A stretch of DNA of 64,000 nt. Source: Pseudarthrobacter sp. ATCC 49987. GTDB lineage: Bacteria; Actinomycetota; Actinomycetes; Actinomycetales; Micrococcaceae. A program made the position numbers and the translations under genes. This document shows, piece by piece, positions 63,240 to 64,000 of the stretch. Location: positions 1,240,001-1,304,000 of the forward strand of contig NZ_JAABNS010000001.1 in the NCBI RefSeq assembly GCF_009928425.1, in the 5' to 3' direction. The notes under the pieces are model-generated. The model did not search any database. It worked only from the letters and a program-made list of their open reading frames with translations, and was not told the origin of the DNA. The first letter of the stretch is position 1. The number at the start of each line of letters is the position of its first letter.

Positions 63240-63846
63240 GGCTCCTGAATACGAGCGCCGGGTCCTTGATGCGCTCCGGCAGCCGCTGGAGAGCGGAGAG
63301 CTCGTACTTCACCGGTCGGCGGGAACAGCGGCGTACCCTGCCCGCTTCCAGCTTGTCCTTGCGGCCAACCCGTGCCCCTGCGGCAAGGCCACGGGCAAGG
63401 GGGTCGACTGCATCTGCACCCCCACAATGCGCCGGCGGTATCTGGCCCGGATGTCCGGGCCGCTGCTGGACAGGGTCGACATCCAGCTGCAGGTCGAACG
63501 CGTGTCGCTGGCCGACTTTGGCCGGCCAGGGGCGGAAGAGGACACCGCAACCATTGCGTCCCGCGTCCGGGCCGCACGGGAGCGCCAGCTCGGTCGGCTG
63601 CTGCCGTTCGGGATGGAGACCAACGCCCAGGTGCCGGGGCGCGTGCTGCGGGGTGCCCTGCGGCTCGGCGCCCCCACCACCCGGATCCTGGACCATGCCC
63701 TGGAGCGTGGGGTGCTGACGGCCCGCGGCTACGACCGCGTGTTGCGCCTCGCGTGGACCCTGGCGGATTTGGCCCTCCGTGACGTCCCGGCGGCAGATGA
63801 CATCGGATTGGCGCTCAACCTCCGGCAGGCGGCTGTCGCCGCGTAG
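63240..63846 (+). pseudogene. comM: comM, 3' fragment
   Basis: C-terminal third of ComM: APEYERRVLDALRQPLESGELVLHRSAGTAAYPARFQLVLAANPCPCG, RYLARMSGPLLDRVDIQLQVERV with the arginine-finger region, and the C-terminal Mg-chelatase domain (RGYDRVLRLAWTLADLALRDVPAADDIGLALNLRQAAV). The TTG at 63193 that opens the frame is in phage DNA and not a real start. With the 5' fragment at 3766 it forms the complete host gene. Confidence 0.93.
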
Positions 63847-63919
63847 TAGAAACACCCGACTGTCGCCGCCGCGAAACTGGGGCGCCGCCACCAAAGCCGG
63901 CCCGTGAAAGGACAACACC

Positions 63920-64000
63920 ATGACAGAGAGCGAACGGACCGCACGGGCAGCGTTATCCCGGCTGTTTGAGCCGCAGGACGCCGCCGGCCTCGCGCTCGTG
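63920..64000 (+). CDS. dprA: DNA processing protein DprA, start only
   Basis: The ATG at 63920 follows GAAAGGACAACACC. The visible protein is MTESERTARAALSRLFEPQD and a few more residues, the usual N-terminus of DprA in Arthrobacter relatives. DprA loads RecA onto incoming single-stranded DNA. Its place after comM is standard. It is cut by the window edge. Confidence 0.82.
   Translation, partial: MTESERTARAALSRLFEPQDAAGLALV

Noticed and set aside
63043-63921. 292-codon minus-strand ORF over the integrase start, attR and comM
   Set aside because: It crosses the host-phage junction and is a shadow of the high-GC comM frame.

Overview
The window is a stretch of high-GC actinobacterial chromosome interrupted by one large integrated phage-like element. 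The host flanks (1-4699 and 63240-64000) carry rplS, two signal peptidase I genes, rnhB, a DUF2469 gene, yraN, comM and the start of dprA. This gene order, and the protein sequences, point to Arthrobacter or a close relative in the Micrococcaceae. comM is cut in two. Its 5' part ends at 4706 and its 3' part restarts at 63240. Joining the halves at the shared heptamer TTGACGA (4700-4706 and 63233-63239) restores an uninterrupted comM reading frame across the Walker B codons. The insert of about 58.5 kb is visibly poorer in G+C than the flanks and ends with a large serine integrase next to attR.

Left to right inside the element: (i) 4.8-14.9 kb, mostly minus strand: a tightly overlapping early operon of small genes (two DUF3846 proteins around an ArdC-like antirestriction protein, a resolvase-like nuclease, a nucleotidyltransferase-like protein, a second zincin, a KGG-motif protein, a Rad52-like annealing protein and many tiny ORFs). 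(ii) 15.1-21.1 kb, plus strand: a replication-relaxation protein, two YopX-like proteins and hypothetical genes, with a candidate origin at 17.7-18.2 kb. (iii) 21.95-22.73 kb: a strong promoter followed by about 750 nt of heavily self-complementary sequence with no ORF, which includes a tRNA-Leu-like domain. This looks like a large ornate non-coding RNA. (iv) 22.8-29.8 kb: a lysozyme-like protein, a GIY-YIG endonuclease and accessory genes, including a type IIG restriction-modification enzyme and a two-gene Pycsar defence system. (v) 29.9-54.9 kb: a complete siphovirus-type module (terminase, portal, head, tail, fibres, M23 endolysin, holin). (vi) 55.0-63.2 kb: Lsr2, a VirD4/TraG-like ATPase with four small proteins, a regulator-like gene and the integrase.

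The most unusual features are two inteins, each splitting the Walker A motif of a phage ATPase (terminase large subunit, and the VirD4-like ATPase). Both carry an HNH homing endonuclease ORF that is NOT in the intein frame. In the terminase it lies on the same strand in a shifted frame. In the VirD4-like gene it lies on the opposite strand. In both cases the intein frame stays open across the endonuclease, so the DNA is dual-coding.

Other notable points are a 40-unit GTNGCC hexanucleotide array, a KGG-family gene whose only plausible start codon is ATA, a 2H-phosphoesterase domain fused to the portal protein, two candidate -1 frameshifts at YCA-AAA-G, and a family of phage promoters built on a TTGAA/TTCAA palindrome.

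Two identical 1277-bp IS3-family elements with 3-bp target duplications have entered the element. One splits a head-tail adaptor gene and the other separates the VirD4-like gene from its ribosome binding site. The prophage is therefore probably unable to make virions now, while its defence and accessory genes could still be expressed.
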